Positions 36,230-44,879 of a stretch of DNA of 64,000 bases are shown here, one piece after another. The translations under genes were made by a program, and so were the position numbers. The notes below the pieces were generated by a model that was not told where the DNA came from, made no database searches, and saw only the letters and a program-made list of their open reading frames with translations. Origin of the DNA: an uncultured Bacteroides sp. GTDB taxonomy: Bacteria > Bacteroidota > Bacteroidia > Bacteroidales > Bacteroidaceae. The DNA lies in contig CALADS010000038.1 of NCBI GenBank assembly GCA_937890825.1, positions 62,001-126,000 of the forward strand. The letters are read 5' to 3'. The first letter of the stretch is position 1; each line of letters opens with the position of its first letter.

Positions 36230-36263
36230 GCTGATGACGCAAATCTGCGTCATCAGCGTTTTT
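36230..36263 (+). terminator. terminator after serA
   Basis: A 12-bp perfect stem, GCTGATGACGCA (36230-36241) with its complement (36246-36257), tetraloop AATC, then GTTTTT. It separates the serC-serA unit from the DUF1015 gene. Confidence 0.85.
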
Positions 36264-36298
36264 AAAGAATACCTTATAATTACCTTTATAATCTAAAC

Positions 36299-37546
36299 AT
36301 GGCAACAATAAAACCTTTTAAAGGCATTCGCCCGCCTCAAGAGTGGGTAGAGCAGGTGGCTTCTCGTCCGTATGATGTATTGAACTCTTCAGAAGCACGT
36401 CAAGAAGCTGCTGGTAATGAAAAATCCCTCTATCATATTATCAAGCCGGAAATAGATTTTCCGGAGGGTACCGATGAACATGATCCTCGAGTATATCAGA
36501 AAGCTGCCGAAAACTTTCAGATGTTTCAGGATAAGGGATGGCTGGTACAGGATGAAAAAGAAAACTATTACGTCTATGCACAGACCATGAATGGAAAGAC
36601 GCAGTATGGACTGGTGGTAGGGGCGTATGTGCCTGATTATATGAATGGGGTGATTAAGAAGCATGAATTGACCAGGCGTGATAAAGAGGAAGACCGCATG
36701 AAGCATGTGCGGGTGAACAATGCCAATATTGAGCCGGTGTTCTTTGCATATCCTGATAATGCGGGGCTGGATGCAGTAATAGCCCGTTATACGGCCGAGA
36801 AACCCATTTATGATTTTGTGGCACCTGACGATGGTTTTGGACATCAGTTCTGGATTATCGACCAGCCGCAGGATATTGATTTTATCACGAAGGAGTTTGC
36901 CAAGATGCCGGCACTTTATATCGCAGATGGACATCACCGTAGTGCGGCCGCTGCTTTGGTAGGTGCTGAAAAAGCAAAGCAAAATCCTCATCATAAGGGG
37001 GATGAAGAGTATAACTACTTCATGGCTGTTTGTTTCCCGGCAAATCAGTTGACTATCATAGACTATAATCGTGTAGTGAAAGACTTGAATGGGTTAACTC
37101 CGGCTCAGTTCTTGGAAGCTGTAGGCAAGAATTTTACAGTGGAAGAAAAAGGTACAGAAATTTATCGTCCTGTAGCATTGCATAATTTTTCCTTATATCT
37201 GGATGGAAAATGGTATAGCTTAACTGCTAAGGAAGGTACATATGACGATAATGATCCGATAGGTGTATTGGATGTGACTATTTCTTCCAATCTGATTTTG
37301 GATGAAATTTTAGGTATTAAGGATCTTCGTTCCGATAAGCGTATAGACTTTGTAGGAGGAATACGTGGATTGGGAGAACTGAATAAGCGAGTGGATAGCG
37401 GAGAAATGAAGGTGGCTTTGGCACTCTATCCGGTATCTATGAAGCAATTAATGGACATTGCCGATACAGGTAATATCATGCCGCCAAAGACGACATGGTT
37501 TGAACCGAAACTTCGATCCGGATTGATTATTCATAAATTGGTTTAA
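36299..37546 (+). CDS. DUF1015-family protein
   Basis: A 415-residue protein of the DUF1015 family. Typical elements are the N-terminal IKPFKGIRPP ... ASRPYDVLNSSEA, the central TRRDKEEDRMKH, IADGHHRSAAAA, and the C-terminal MPPKTTWFEPKLRSGLIIH. In many bacteria these genes sit beside serC/serA, as here, so a link to serine metabolism (for instance serine kinase-like activity) has been suggested for relatives. I cannot confirm a reaction. It is separated from serA by a terminator and probably has its own weak promoter. Confidence 0.85.
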   Translation: MATIKPFKGIRPPQEWVEQVASRPYDVLNSSEARQEAAGNEKSLYHIIKPEIDFPEGTDEHDPRVYQKAAENFQMFQDKGWLVQDEKENYYVYAQTMNGKTQYGLVVGAYVPDYMNGVIKKHELTRRDKEEDRMKHVRVNNANIEPVFFAYPDNAGLDAVIARYTAEKPIYDFVAPDDGFGHQFWIIDQPQDIDFITKEFAKMPALYIADGHHRSAAAALVGAEKAKQNPHHKGDEEYNYFMAVCFPANQLTIIDYNRVVKDLNGLTPAQFLEAVGKNFTVEEKGTEIYRPVALHNFSLYLDGKWYSLTAKEGTYDDNDPIGVLDVTISSNLILDEILGIKDLRSDKRIDFVGGIRGLGELNKRVDSGEMKVALALYPVSMKQLMDIADTGNIMPPKTTWFEPKLRSGLIIHKLV

Positions 37547-37563
37547 AGATATAGTTTCTAAGC

Positions 37564-37632
37564 ATACCAGCATGTAAAGCAAACACCCCTGCTACTTACT
37601 GTGGCAGGGGTGTTTGCTTTACATGCTGGTAT
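37564..37632. terminator. perfect 29-bp palindrome, convergent gene ends
   Basis: ATACCAGCATGTAAAGCAAA begins a 29-nt arm (37564-37592) that is perfectly complementary to 37604-37632; the loop is 11 nt. It lies between the stops of the DUF1015 gene (+) and tex (-). There is no adjacent T-run. Probably a bidirectional terminator of unusual length. Confidence 0.75.
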
Positions 37633-37653
37633 CTTGACTTTACTTTTATATTT

Positions 37654-39786
37654 TTATTGTTCTACTCTTTTCATAGTCAGTTGTATGCGTTTTCTTTCCA
37701 TATCAATATTCAGCACCTTGACGCGTACGTGCTGGTGTATGGAAACCACTTCGTTCGGATTGCTGATATAGCGGTCGGCTAGTTGTGAAAGATGCACCAG
37801 GCCGCTTTCTTTTATACCTATATCTACAAAAGCCCCGAAATTGGTTATGTTGCCTACTATGCCCGGCAGTTCCATACCGATGCAGAGGTCTTCGATGGTA
37901 CGTACATTCTTGTCAAATTCAAAAACTTTGATAGGCCCTCTTGGGTCGCGGCCGGGTTTTTCCAGTTCTTGCAGGATGTCTTTCAGCGTTGGCATACCTA
38001 CTGTGTCTGTAAGATAATGCTCCAACTTTATTTTTTGGCGAAGTTCTTTACTGGCTATCAGTTCTTCTACCGTGCAGTGCATATCGTTGGCCATTTGCTC
38101 TACAATGCAGTAGCTTTCCGGGTGTACTGCTGTGTTGTCCAAAGGATTTTTGGCACCCGGTATGCGGAGGAATCCGGCACATTGTTCAAAGGCCTTGGCT
38201 CCCATGCGCGGTACCTTCATCAGTTCTTTGCGCGAATGGAAGGCTCCATGCTCGGCCCGATAGTTCACGATGTTCTGTGCCAGTTGCGGGCCAAGGCCTG
38301 AAATGTAGGTCAGCAGGTGACTGCTGGCTGTATTCAGATTGACGCCTACCAGATTGACGCAGTTTTCTACAGTCTGGTCGAGTGATTTCTTAAGTTTGCT
38401 TTGGTCTACATCATGCTGGTACTGACCTACACCGATAGATTTGGGATCAATCTTTACCAATTCAGCCAGCGGATCCATCAGCCGGCGTGCAATGGATACG
38501 GCACCACGCACAGTAACATCGTATTCCGGGAACTCATCGCGTGCTATTTTTGAAGCCGAGTAAATGGAAGCACCTTGTTCGCTTACCACAAAGATTTGCA
38601 CATCTTGATGGAAGGTCTGTCTCTTCAGAAATTCTTCTGTTTCGCGGCTGGCTGTGCCGTTGCCCACGGCGATGGCCTCTATCTGATAGGCCTCTACCAT
38701 TTTCTGAAGTTTGGCCATGGCTTCTTTAGGCTTGCTGACTGGCGGATGCGGATAGATGTTTTCATTATGCAGCAGATTGCCCTGAGCATCCAGGCATACA
38801 ACCTTGCATCCGGTGCGAAAGCCTGGATCGATGCCCATTACGCGTTTTTGCCCCAATGGAGATGCCAATAATAATTGTCGAAGGTTAGCGGTGAATACGT
38901 GGATAGCTTCCTCATCGGCCCGTTCTTTGCTAGAGGTGGCAAATTCTGTTTCGATGGATGGCTTTAGCAGACGTTTGTAGGCATCTTGAACAGCCAATGA
39001 CACTTGCATTCCGCAAGCATTATGGCTACGTACAAACTGTCGTTCCAAACGCTCGGTACAAGCATCGTCATCGGGACTGATTCCTACTTTCAGAAAGCCT
39101 TCGGTTTCACCGCGCCGAATGGCCAGCAGTCGGTGTGAGCTGCAGCGTTTCAGTGGTTCCTGGCAGTCAAAGTAATCCCGGTAATTGGCTGCTTCCTCTT
39201 CTTTGCCTTTCACCACCTTGGTGGTAAGTACAGCTTGTCGGGTAAAAGCATTTCGTACCTGATTACGTGCTTGTTCATCTTCGCTCACCTGTTCGGCTAT
39301 GATGTCGCGTGCGCCTTTCAAGGCATCTTCTACATCTTTCACCTCTCCTTTTACATAAGTCGAAGCACGCTTTTCGGGTTGAGGCTCCCGTTGCAGCATC
39401 AGCAGAGTGGCCAGAGGCTCCAAACCCTTTTGCCGGGCTGCTTCGGCACGTGTGCGTCGTTTGGGCTTAAAAGGCAGATACAGGTCTTCCAATACTGTAG
39501 CATCCCAGGTTTCGGCGATACGCTTGGATAATTCATCGGTGAGTTTGCCTTGTTCCCGGATGGTGTTGGTAATGGTATCTTTACGTTTGGCCAGTTCATT
39601 CAGTTTATCATACTGAGTTTGAATAGCTTCTATCTGTACTTCATCCAATCCGCCCGTAGCTTCTTTCCGGTATCGGCTGATGAAGGGAATAGTGGCTCCA
39701 TCCTGGAGCAGGTGCAAGGTCTGTTGAATTTGTTTTTCCGACAGCGACAGCGTCTGTGCTATCCTTTTATGGAAGAAATCCGTCAT
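37654..39786 (-). CDS. tex: Tex/YhgF RNA-binding transcription accessory protein
   Basis: A 710-residue Tex homologue, close to the usual family length. An N-terminal helical Tex domain includes IPFISRYRKEATGGLDE; a YqgF-like RNase H fold follows (VMGIDPGFRTGCKVVCLD at about 323-340); helix-hairpin-helix motifs come next (LGPQLAQNIVNYR); and a C-terminal S1 domain (GIVGNITNFGAFVDIGI) binds nucleic acid. It is thought to act in transcription or RNA turnover. It is divergent from the 5'-nucleotidase gene, with an 11-bp inverted repeat between the two starts. Confidence 0.93.
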   Translation of the reverse strand: MTDFFHKRIAQTLSLSEKQIQQTLHLLQDGATIPFISRYRKEATGGLDEVQIEAIQTQYDKLNELAKRKDTITNTIREQGKLTDELSKRIAETWDATVLEDLYLPFKPKRRTRAEAARQKGLEPLATLLMLQREPQPEKRASTYVKGEVKDVEDALKGARDIIAEQVSEDEQARNQVRNAFTRQAVLTTKVVKGKEEEAANYRDYFDCQEPLKRCSSHRLLAIRRGETEGFLKVGISPDDDACTERLERQFVRSHNACGMQVSLAVQDAYKRLLKPSIETEFATSSKERADEEAIHVFTANLRQLLLASPLGQKRVMGIDPGFRTGCKVVCLDAQGNLLHNENIYPHPPVSKPKEAMAKLQKMVEAYQIEAIAVGNGTASRETEEFLKRQTFHQDVQIFVVSEQGASIYSASKIARDEFPEYDVTVRGAVSIARRLMDPLAELVKIDPKSIGVGQYQHDVDQSKLKKSLDQTVENCVNLVGVNLNTASSHLLTYISGLGPQLAQNIVNYRAEHGAFHSRKELMKVPRMGAKAFEQCAGFLRIPGAKNPLDNTAVHPESYCIVEQMANDMHCTVEELIASKELRQKIKLEHYLTDTVGMPTLKDILQELEKPGRDPRGPIKVFEFDKNVRTIEDLCIGMELPGIVGNITNFGAFVDIGIKESGLVHLSQLADRYISNPNEVVSIHQHVRVKVLNIDMERKRIQLTMKRVEQ

Positions 39787-39811
39787 ATACGTTATGTTTA
39801 GATGAAAGTTT

Positions 39812-39861
39812 TGCCGACAAAAATACGAAAAACAATCGTCTTTTCATTACTTTTGTCGGCA
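39812..39861. promoter_or_regulatory. divergent promoter region with 11-bp inverted repeat
   Basis: TGCCGACAAAA (39812-39822) and TTTTGTCGGCA (39851-39861) are perfect inverted copies. They overlap two opposed -7 boxes, TATTTTTG on the minus strand (39818-39825, for tex) and TACTTTTG on the plus strand (39848-39855, for the nucleotidase). No good -33 elements are seen. The extra TCGGCA half-site could be an operator. Confidence 0.5.
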
Positions 39862-39883
39862 GAACTCCTAATTCTATAAATGT

Positions 39884-41629
39884 ATGAAACGATTCGTCTG
39901 TCTGTCTTTATTTTGGGTGGTGTCGTTGCTGATGGTGACGGCACAAGAGAAAATTGTGAAATTAAAAGTGGTGCAAACCAGTGATATACACGGTAATTTC
40001 TTTCCGGTAGATTTTATTCGTCAATGTCCGTCTGAGGGTAGTTTGGCGCGGGTGTCTGCTTTTGTAAAGGAGCAGCGGAATGTTTATGCCGACCGTCTGC
40101 TGTTATTAGATGACGGAGATATTCTGCAAGGGCAGCCTTCGGCTTATTATTATAATTATATAGATACTGCATCTGTTCATCTTACGGCAGCGGTAATGAA
40201 TTATATGAAGTATGATGCGGGCAACATGGGCAATCATGATATAGAAACTGGTCGGGCTGTGTTCGACCGCTGGATAAAGGATTGCGATTTCCCCATGCTG
40301 GGTGCCAATATCGTAGATGCTGTTTCGGGCAAGCCTCACTGCAAGCCCTATATAGTGATGGAACGTGATGGGGTGAAGGTGGCTGTGCTGGGCATGATTA
40401 CACCTGCCATCCCCGTTTGGCTGTCGGAGAATCTCTGGCAGGGACTCCGCTTTGACGATATGGAGCAGACGGCGCGGAAGTGGGTGAAAATTATACAGGA
40501 GAAAGAGCATCCGGATGTGTTGATAGGAGTGTTTCATGCCGGACAGCGTGCGGTGGAAATGGGTGGAAAATACCGCGACAATGCTTCATTGGAAGTGGCC
40601 ACACGTGTGCCGGGATTTGATTTGGTGCTGATGGGGCATGACCATTCACGCGCGTGTAAGAAGGTGGTGAATGTGGCAGGAGATACGGTATTGGTAATGA
40701 ATCCTGCCAATAACGGTCGGGTGGTAAGTAATGCTGAGGTGACTTTGACGCTGAATAATGGTAAAGTGGTGGACAAGCAGTTGACAGGAGAATTGACAGA
40801 TATGGCTCGGTATGAGCCTGATGCGGAATTTATGAAGCATTTTTCTGCTGAATATTCGGCCGTATCGTCCTTTGTATCAAAGAAAATCGGGCGGATGAAC
40901 ACCACCATTTCTACCCGTCCTGCTTATTTTGGCTCCTCTGCTTTCGTAGACCTTATTCACGAGTTGCAATTGGCTATCAGCGGTGCAGAAATATCATTGG
41001 TGGCACCTCTTTCTTTCGATGCGTCCATTCAGCAGGGCGATGTTAGGGTGAGCGATATGTTCAGTCTTTATAAATACGAGAACATGCTTTACACCATGCG
41101 TCTGTCTGGTGCAGAAATCAGGGGACTGCTGGAAATGTCGTATGCACAGTGGGTGAATGAAATGAAGAGTGCCGATGATGATTTGCTTCTTTTCCGTGGT
41201 ACAGGCAACAAAGGTGCCGAAGAACGCTCCACTTTTCGCTATCCCAGTTATAATTTCGACTCTGCGGCAGGTATCGTATATACCGTGGACGTAACCAAAC
41301 CTGCCGGACAACGGGTGAATATCCTGCAAATGGCCGATGGACAGCCTTTCAAGCTTGAGAGCATGTATGAAGTAGCAGTAAATTCTTACAGGGGCAACGG
41401 CGGGGGAGAACTACTAACCAAGGGAGCCGGCATTCTGCAAGATGAATTGAAGAGCCGCATTGTTCGCTCTACCGATAAAGATTTGCGCTTCTATTTGATG
41501 CGCTATATCGAAGAGCATCGGGAAATCACTCCCAAGGCCTTGAATCAATGGAAATTTATTCCGGAAGAGTGGGTGGGCCCGGCAACCAGACGGGATTACC
41601 GACGTCTCTTTGGTGAAGACATGCCCTGA
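39884..41629 (+). CDS. exported 5'-nucleotidase / 2',3'-cyclic phosphodiesterase family enzyme
   Basis: A 581-residue protein with signal peptide MKRFVCLSLFWVVSLLMVTA. The N-terminal metallophosphatase domain shows QTSDIHGNF, DDGDILQG, GNMGNHDIE, GVFHAGQ and LMGHDHSRA. The C-terminal 5'-nucleotidase domain (from about 330) has ISLVAPLSFDASIQQGDV, KYENMLYTMRLSGAEIRGLLE and NSYRGNGGGELLT. It should release phosphate from extracytoplasmic nucleotides or cyclic nucleotides and yield nucleosides. It has no lipobox, so it is probably periplasmic. It could process products of the nuclease encoded at 30173 (inference). Confidence 0.88.
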   Translation: MKRFVCLSLFWVVSLLMVTAQEKIVKLKVVQTSDIHGNFFPVDFIRQCPSEGSLARVSAFVKEQRNVYADRLLLLDDGDILQGQPSAYYYNYIDTASVHLTAAVMNYMKYDAGNMGNHDIETGRAVFDRWIKDCDFPMLGANIVDAVSGKPHCKPYIVMERDGVKVAVLGMITPAIPVWLSENLWQGLRFDDMEQTARKWVKIIQEKEHPDVLIGVFHAGQRAVEMGGKYRDNASLEVATRVPGFDLVLMGHDHSRACKKVVNVAGDTVLVMNPANNGRVVSNAEVTLTLNNGKVVDKQLTGELTDMARYEPDAEFMKHFSAEYSAVSSFVSKKIGRMNTTISTRPAYFGSSAFVDLIHELQLAISGAEISLVAPLSFDASIQQGDVRVSDMFSLYKYENMLYTMRLSGAEIRGLLEMSYAQWVNEMKSADDDLLLFRGTGNKGAEERSTFRYPSYNFDSAAGIVYTVDVTKPAGQRVNILQMADGQPFKLESMYEVAVNSYRGNGGGELLTKGAGILQDELKSRIVRSTDKDLRFYLMRYIEEHREITPKALNQWKFIPEEWVGPATRRDYRRLFGEDMP

Positions 41630-41651
41630 CGGCCTGTTTCAACGCAAGTAA

Positions 41652-41713
41652 CTGCATAGCCCTTAGCAAGCGGTTGCATCTGCCCTTGCAACCGCTTGCT
41701 AAGGGCTATGCAG
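41652..41713. terminator. perfect 27-bp palindrome after the 5'-nucleotidase gene
   Basis: The arms 41652-41678 and 41687-41713 (starting CTGCATAGCCCTTAGCAAGC) are perfect complements with an 8-nt loop. It begins 22 nt after the stop codon and has no following T-run. Confidence 0.75.
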
Positions 41714-41810
41714 CTATACTGCCTTTGCTGCAATAGCTGTTTATGGGTAGCTGTTGCAGGTAACTCTACACCGGAAAAATTTTATTTGCTAGTTCTTAAT
41801 GATGGTTCTT

Positions 41811-41843
41811 TTTGATTATAAAAGAAAAAAATACGTATCTTTG
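41811..41843 (+). promoter_or_regulatory. promoter of the His-rich protein / TonB receptor unit
   Basis: TTTG (41811-41814), 21-nt spacer, TATCTTTG (41836-41843). The predicted transcript start is near 41850, 40 nt before the GTG start at 41889. Confidence 0.7.
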
Positions 41844-41888
41844 TACACTCTTTGATTAGCAAAGGGAAAATACTCTAAATGAAGTGAC

Positions 41889-42236
41889 GTGAAGAAAAAG
41901 TTCATTCGTAAAATAATTGGAGCATTGTCGTTACTGGTACTCTTTGTGACGTATCAGGTATGTATCGCAGCTTTTACGCACGTTCACTACATTAATGGTG
42001 TGCTGATAACTCACTCACACCCGTTTAAAGGAACACACTCTCACACTCAGTCGGAATTGGTCGTCATCGGTCTGGCTCCTTACCAGGTGACCGATTTTCA
42101 GTCTACAGAAGAAATTTGCCCGCTGCGTCCGTTGGTGGGATATGTGGATAATGAACCGGCAGAACATCAGGCGCAGCTTCTGTGGAAAGAAGTTCGTTCG
42201 CTTCGGGCTCCTCCTATAGATTCTCTTTTATTTTAA
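41889..42236 (+). CDS. small secreted His-rich protein upstream of a TonB receptor
   Basis: A 115-residue protein with a GTG start. A membrane or signal segment (about 9-30: IIGALSLLVLFVTYQVCIAAF) is followed by a His-rich cluster: HVHYINGVLITHSHPFKGTH contains five of its six histidines, and SH follows. Spaced His pairs of this kind usually bind Zn, Cu, Ni or heme. Similar small proteins with H-x-H ... HSHP motifs occur beside TonB receptors in Bacteroidota (from memory). A probable periplasmic metal-binding or sensing partner of the receptor encoded 265 nt downstream. No firm family assignment. Confidence 0.7.
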   Translation: MKKKFIRKIIGALSLLVLFVTYQVCIAAFTHVHYINGVLITHSHPFKGTHSHTQSELVVIGLAPYQVTDFQSTEEICPLRPLVGYVDNEPAEHQAQLLWKEVRSLRAPPIDSLLF

Positions 42237-42501
42237 TTTTTTCAGCTCCGTTAGCGGGCTATGGTTGCAGGTAGGTCGCAGCCAGGATGTTATTTTACTT
42301 CGGATAAAGCTATTGTTTGTAGGCATCAAAGCATTCCTTTTATGCCTTCAGAGTTATTCTTTGTCCTGACTATTGTTATGTTTTAGCATCTGGTAAGGCT
42401 TTCGTTTGTATCATTTAGCGTTTTCTCTGTTGCCTATGTAACAGAGGTGAATCTATCTGTAAAATTATCAGTAAATTATACCAAATTATAAAAGAGAATC
42501 A

Positions 42502-44796
42502 ATGAAATTACATATTTTCATTTGGGTATGCCTTTTGGCAGCCCTTCAGTCTGTTATGGCTGTAAACCCTATTAAGGAAGGTAACATGATTTCTGGTCAT
42601 GTGATTGAGAAAGGTACTGAAGTGAATATTCCCTATGCCACGATTCTGATAGTGGGTACCGATATGGGTACGGTGTCTAATGAAGAAGGTCAGTTTCAGT
42701 TCAGAAATTTGAAAGAAGGAAAGTATACCTTACGGGTATCGGCTGTGGGATATAAGACGCAGACCAAAGAGGTGTTGGTAAATAAGAATTTTACCGCTGT
42801 ACTTCATTTTCAGATGGAAGAAGAGAGCTTTATGACAGATGAAGTGGTGGTTTCTGCCAATCGTAATGAAGTCAGTCGGAAAGAGGCACCCGTAGTGGTG
42901 AATGTGATGAGTACCAAACTCTTTGAGATGGTGAATTCTACCGACTTGGCTAAGACGCTGAATTATCAGTCGGGGCTTCGCGTAGAGAATAACTGTCAGA
43001 ACTGTGGTTTTCCGCAGGTGCGTATCAATGGTCTGGAGGGGCCTTACTCGCAGATTTTGATTAATAGCCGCCCGGTAATCAGTGCCTTGAGCGGAGTATA
43101 TGGATTGGAACAGATTCCGGTGAATATGATAGAACGCGTAGAGGTGGTACGTGGAGGTGGTTCTGCTTTATTTGGTGCCAATGCGGTGGGGGGAACCATT
43201 AATATCATTACTAAAGACCCTATTAATAATTCTTTTCAGGTGTCGAGTATGTTCTCTAATATGGATGGAAAATCCTGGGAGCAATATATGGGCGGTAATG
43301 TATCGTTGGTAGCCAAGGATAATTCTTACGGTATCGCCTTGTATGAAAGTTATCGTAACCGGAATCCCTATGACCGCGATGACGACGGGTTCTCTGAATT
43401 AGGAAAACTGAATATGAATACATTCGGATTCCGCTCTTATTATCGTCCCACTCACTTCAGCCGCATTAATCTGGAATATCACACTACTAATGAGTTTCGT
43501 AGAGGGGGAAATAAATTCGACCTGCAGCCTCATGAAACAGACATTACTGAACAGACAAAGCATGTGATTAACAGTGGTGGTATCAGTTATGACCAGTTTT
43601 GGAAAGAGTATAAGCATAAACTGTCGGTATACGGATCTGTGCAACATACCGATCGTAATAGCTATTATGGTGCGCAAAAGGCCATGAACGCCTATGGCCA
43701 TACAGACGATTTGACTTGGGTAACGGGAGCTATGTATGTAGGCAATATGGATAAGTGTCTGTTTGCTCCGGCCACGTTTACCGGTGGAGTGGAATATCAG
43801 GAGAACAAGTTGCATGATGTAATGGAGGGTTATCACCGGGATATGAAGCAGCGGGTGCGTATAGCCAGTGCATTTGTTCAGAATGAGTGGAAAATCAATC
43901 TGTTTACTTTATTGGTTGGAGGTCGTCTGGATAAACATAATCTGATAGATAATCTGATATTTAGTCCTCGTGTCAATCTGTTATATAAACCAACGGATGC
44001 TTTGCAGGCCCGTTTAACTTATTCTACCGGCTTTCGGGCACCGCAAGCTTACGATGAAGACCTTCATGTGACTGCCGTAGGTGGAGAAGGTGTGCAGGTG
44101 AAATTGGCTGAAAACTTGCGTGAAGAGCGTTCTAATAGTTTTAGTGGTTCTGTAGATTGGACCACCAACTTCGGACATTGGCAGGCCAATGTATTGCTGG
44201 AAGGTTTCTATACAGACTTGAATCATGTGTTTTATCTGGAAAAGATAGGTGAAGATGCCAATGGAGATATTATCAAGGAGCGTCGCAACGGTGACGGGGC
44301 CAGAGTGTATGGCGCGAATCTGGATGCCAAGATAGCACACGGCAAGGAGGCGCAGTTCCAATTGGGCTTTACTGCACAGCGCAGCAGATATACCGCCGCT
44401 ACTCCATGGACGGATGATGAAACGCAAACTACCCGTCGCATGATGCGAACTCCCGATTATTACGGCTATTTTACCTTCTCTTCAGCTCCGCTGAAGAATT
44501 TTGATTTCTCCTTGTCGGGCACCTATACGGGTAAGATGATTGTACCTCATATGGCTGGTTATATTGAGGAAGATCGGTTGGAGCACACTCCGCAGTTCTT
44601 GGATATGAATCTGAAGGTAAACTATACTTTTGTATTGCATGACCATATAAAATTTCAGTTGAATGCAGGGGTGCAAAACATTTTTAATAGTTTTCAGAAA
44701 GATTTGGATAAAGGTGAATTCCGTGATTCTGGCTATTTCTATGGCCCTACTCAGCCTCGAACGTTTTTCATCGGCTTTAAAATTATGAATGGATAA
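42502..44796 (+). CDS. TonB-dependent receptor, probable metal or chelate uptake
   Basis: A 764-residue receptor. It has a signal peptide (MKLHIFIWVCLLAALQSVMA), a carboxypeptidase-regulatory-like domain (about 30-110: SGHVIEKGTEVNIPYATIL ... VGYKTQTKE), a plug (DEVVVSANRNEVSRKEAPV, VRVEVVRGGGSALFG-type turn seen as RVEVVRGGGSALFG, GGTINIITKD) and a barrel. The plug carries an NNCQNCGFPQVRINGLEGP segment with a CxxC pair that could bind a metal. The size and architecture fit siderophore, heme or metal-chelate receptors rather than SusC. It lies between the His-rich protein and an AraC-type regulator, which supports a regulated metal-related uptake role. Confidence 0.88.
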   Translation: MKLHIFIWVCLLAALQSVMAVNPIKEGNMISGHVIEKGTEVNIPYATILIVGTDMGTVSNEEGQFQFRNLKEGKYTLRVSAVGYKTQTKEVLVNKNFTAVLHFQMEEESFMTDEVVVSANRNEVSRKEAPVVVNVMSTKLFEMVNSTDLAKTLNYQSGLRVENNCQNCGFPQVRINGLEGPYSQILINSRPVISALSGVYGLEQIPVNMIERVEVVRGGGSALFGANAVGGTINIITKDPINNSFQVSSMFSNMDGKSWEQYMGGNVSLVAKDNSYGIALYESYRNRNPYDRDDDGFSELGKLNMNTFGFRSYYRPTHFSRINLEYHTTNEFRRGGNKFDLQPHETDITEQTKHVINSGGISYDQFWKEYKHKLSVYGSVQHTDRNSYYGAQKAMNAYGHTDDLTWVTGAMYVGNMDKCLFAPATFTGGVEYQENKLHDVMEGYHRDMKQRVRIASAFVQNEWKINLFTLLVGGRLDKHNLIDNLIFSPRVNLLYKPTDALQARLTYSTGFRAPQAYDEDLHVTAVGGEGVQVKLAENLREERSNSFSGSVDWTTNFGHWQANVLLEGFYTDLNHVFYLEKIGEDANGDIIKERRNGDGARVYGANLDAKIAHGKEAQFQLGFTAQRSRYTAATPWTDDETQTTRRMMRTPDYYGYFTFSSAPLKNFDFSLSGTYTGKMIVPHMAGYIEEDRLEHTPQFLDMNLKVNYTFVLHDHIKFQLNAGVQNIFNSFQKDLDKGEFRDSGYFYGPTQPRTFFIGFKIMNG

Positions 44797-44824
44797 GCCA
44801 TCAGGCTTGTGAAAGGACAGAAAT

Positions 44825-44878
44825 CTGTTTGCTGGTTTGCTGAATAAATTCTATATTTGTTCGCAAATCAGCAAACAG
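44825..44878. promoter_or_regulatory. 16-bp inverted repeat around the araC-type gene promoter
   Basis: CTGTTTGCTGGTTTGC (44825-44840) and GCAAATCAGCAAACAG (44863-44878) are inverted copies with one mismatch. The left arm contains the -33 TTTG (44828-44831); the -7 box TATATTTG (44852-44859) lies between the arms; the right arm ends one base before the ATG at 44880. A likely operator. Confidence 0.7.
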
Positions 44879-44879
44879 C

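Noticed and set aside
34188..37546. serC-serA-DUF1015 as one uninterrupted operon
   Set aside because: A 12-bp perfect terminator hairpin with a T-run lies between serA and the DUF1015 gene at 36230-36263.
44825..44878. Invertible (phase-variable) promoter flanked by inverted repeats
   Set aside because: The arms are only 22 bp apart, one arm contains the -33 box, and no invertase gene is nearby; an operator is more likely.
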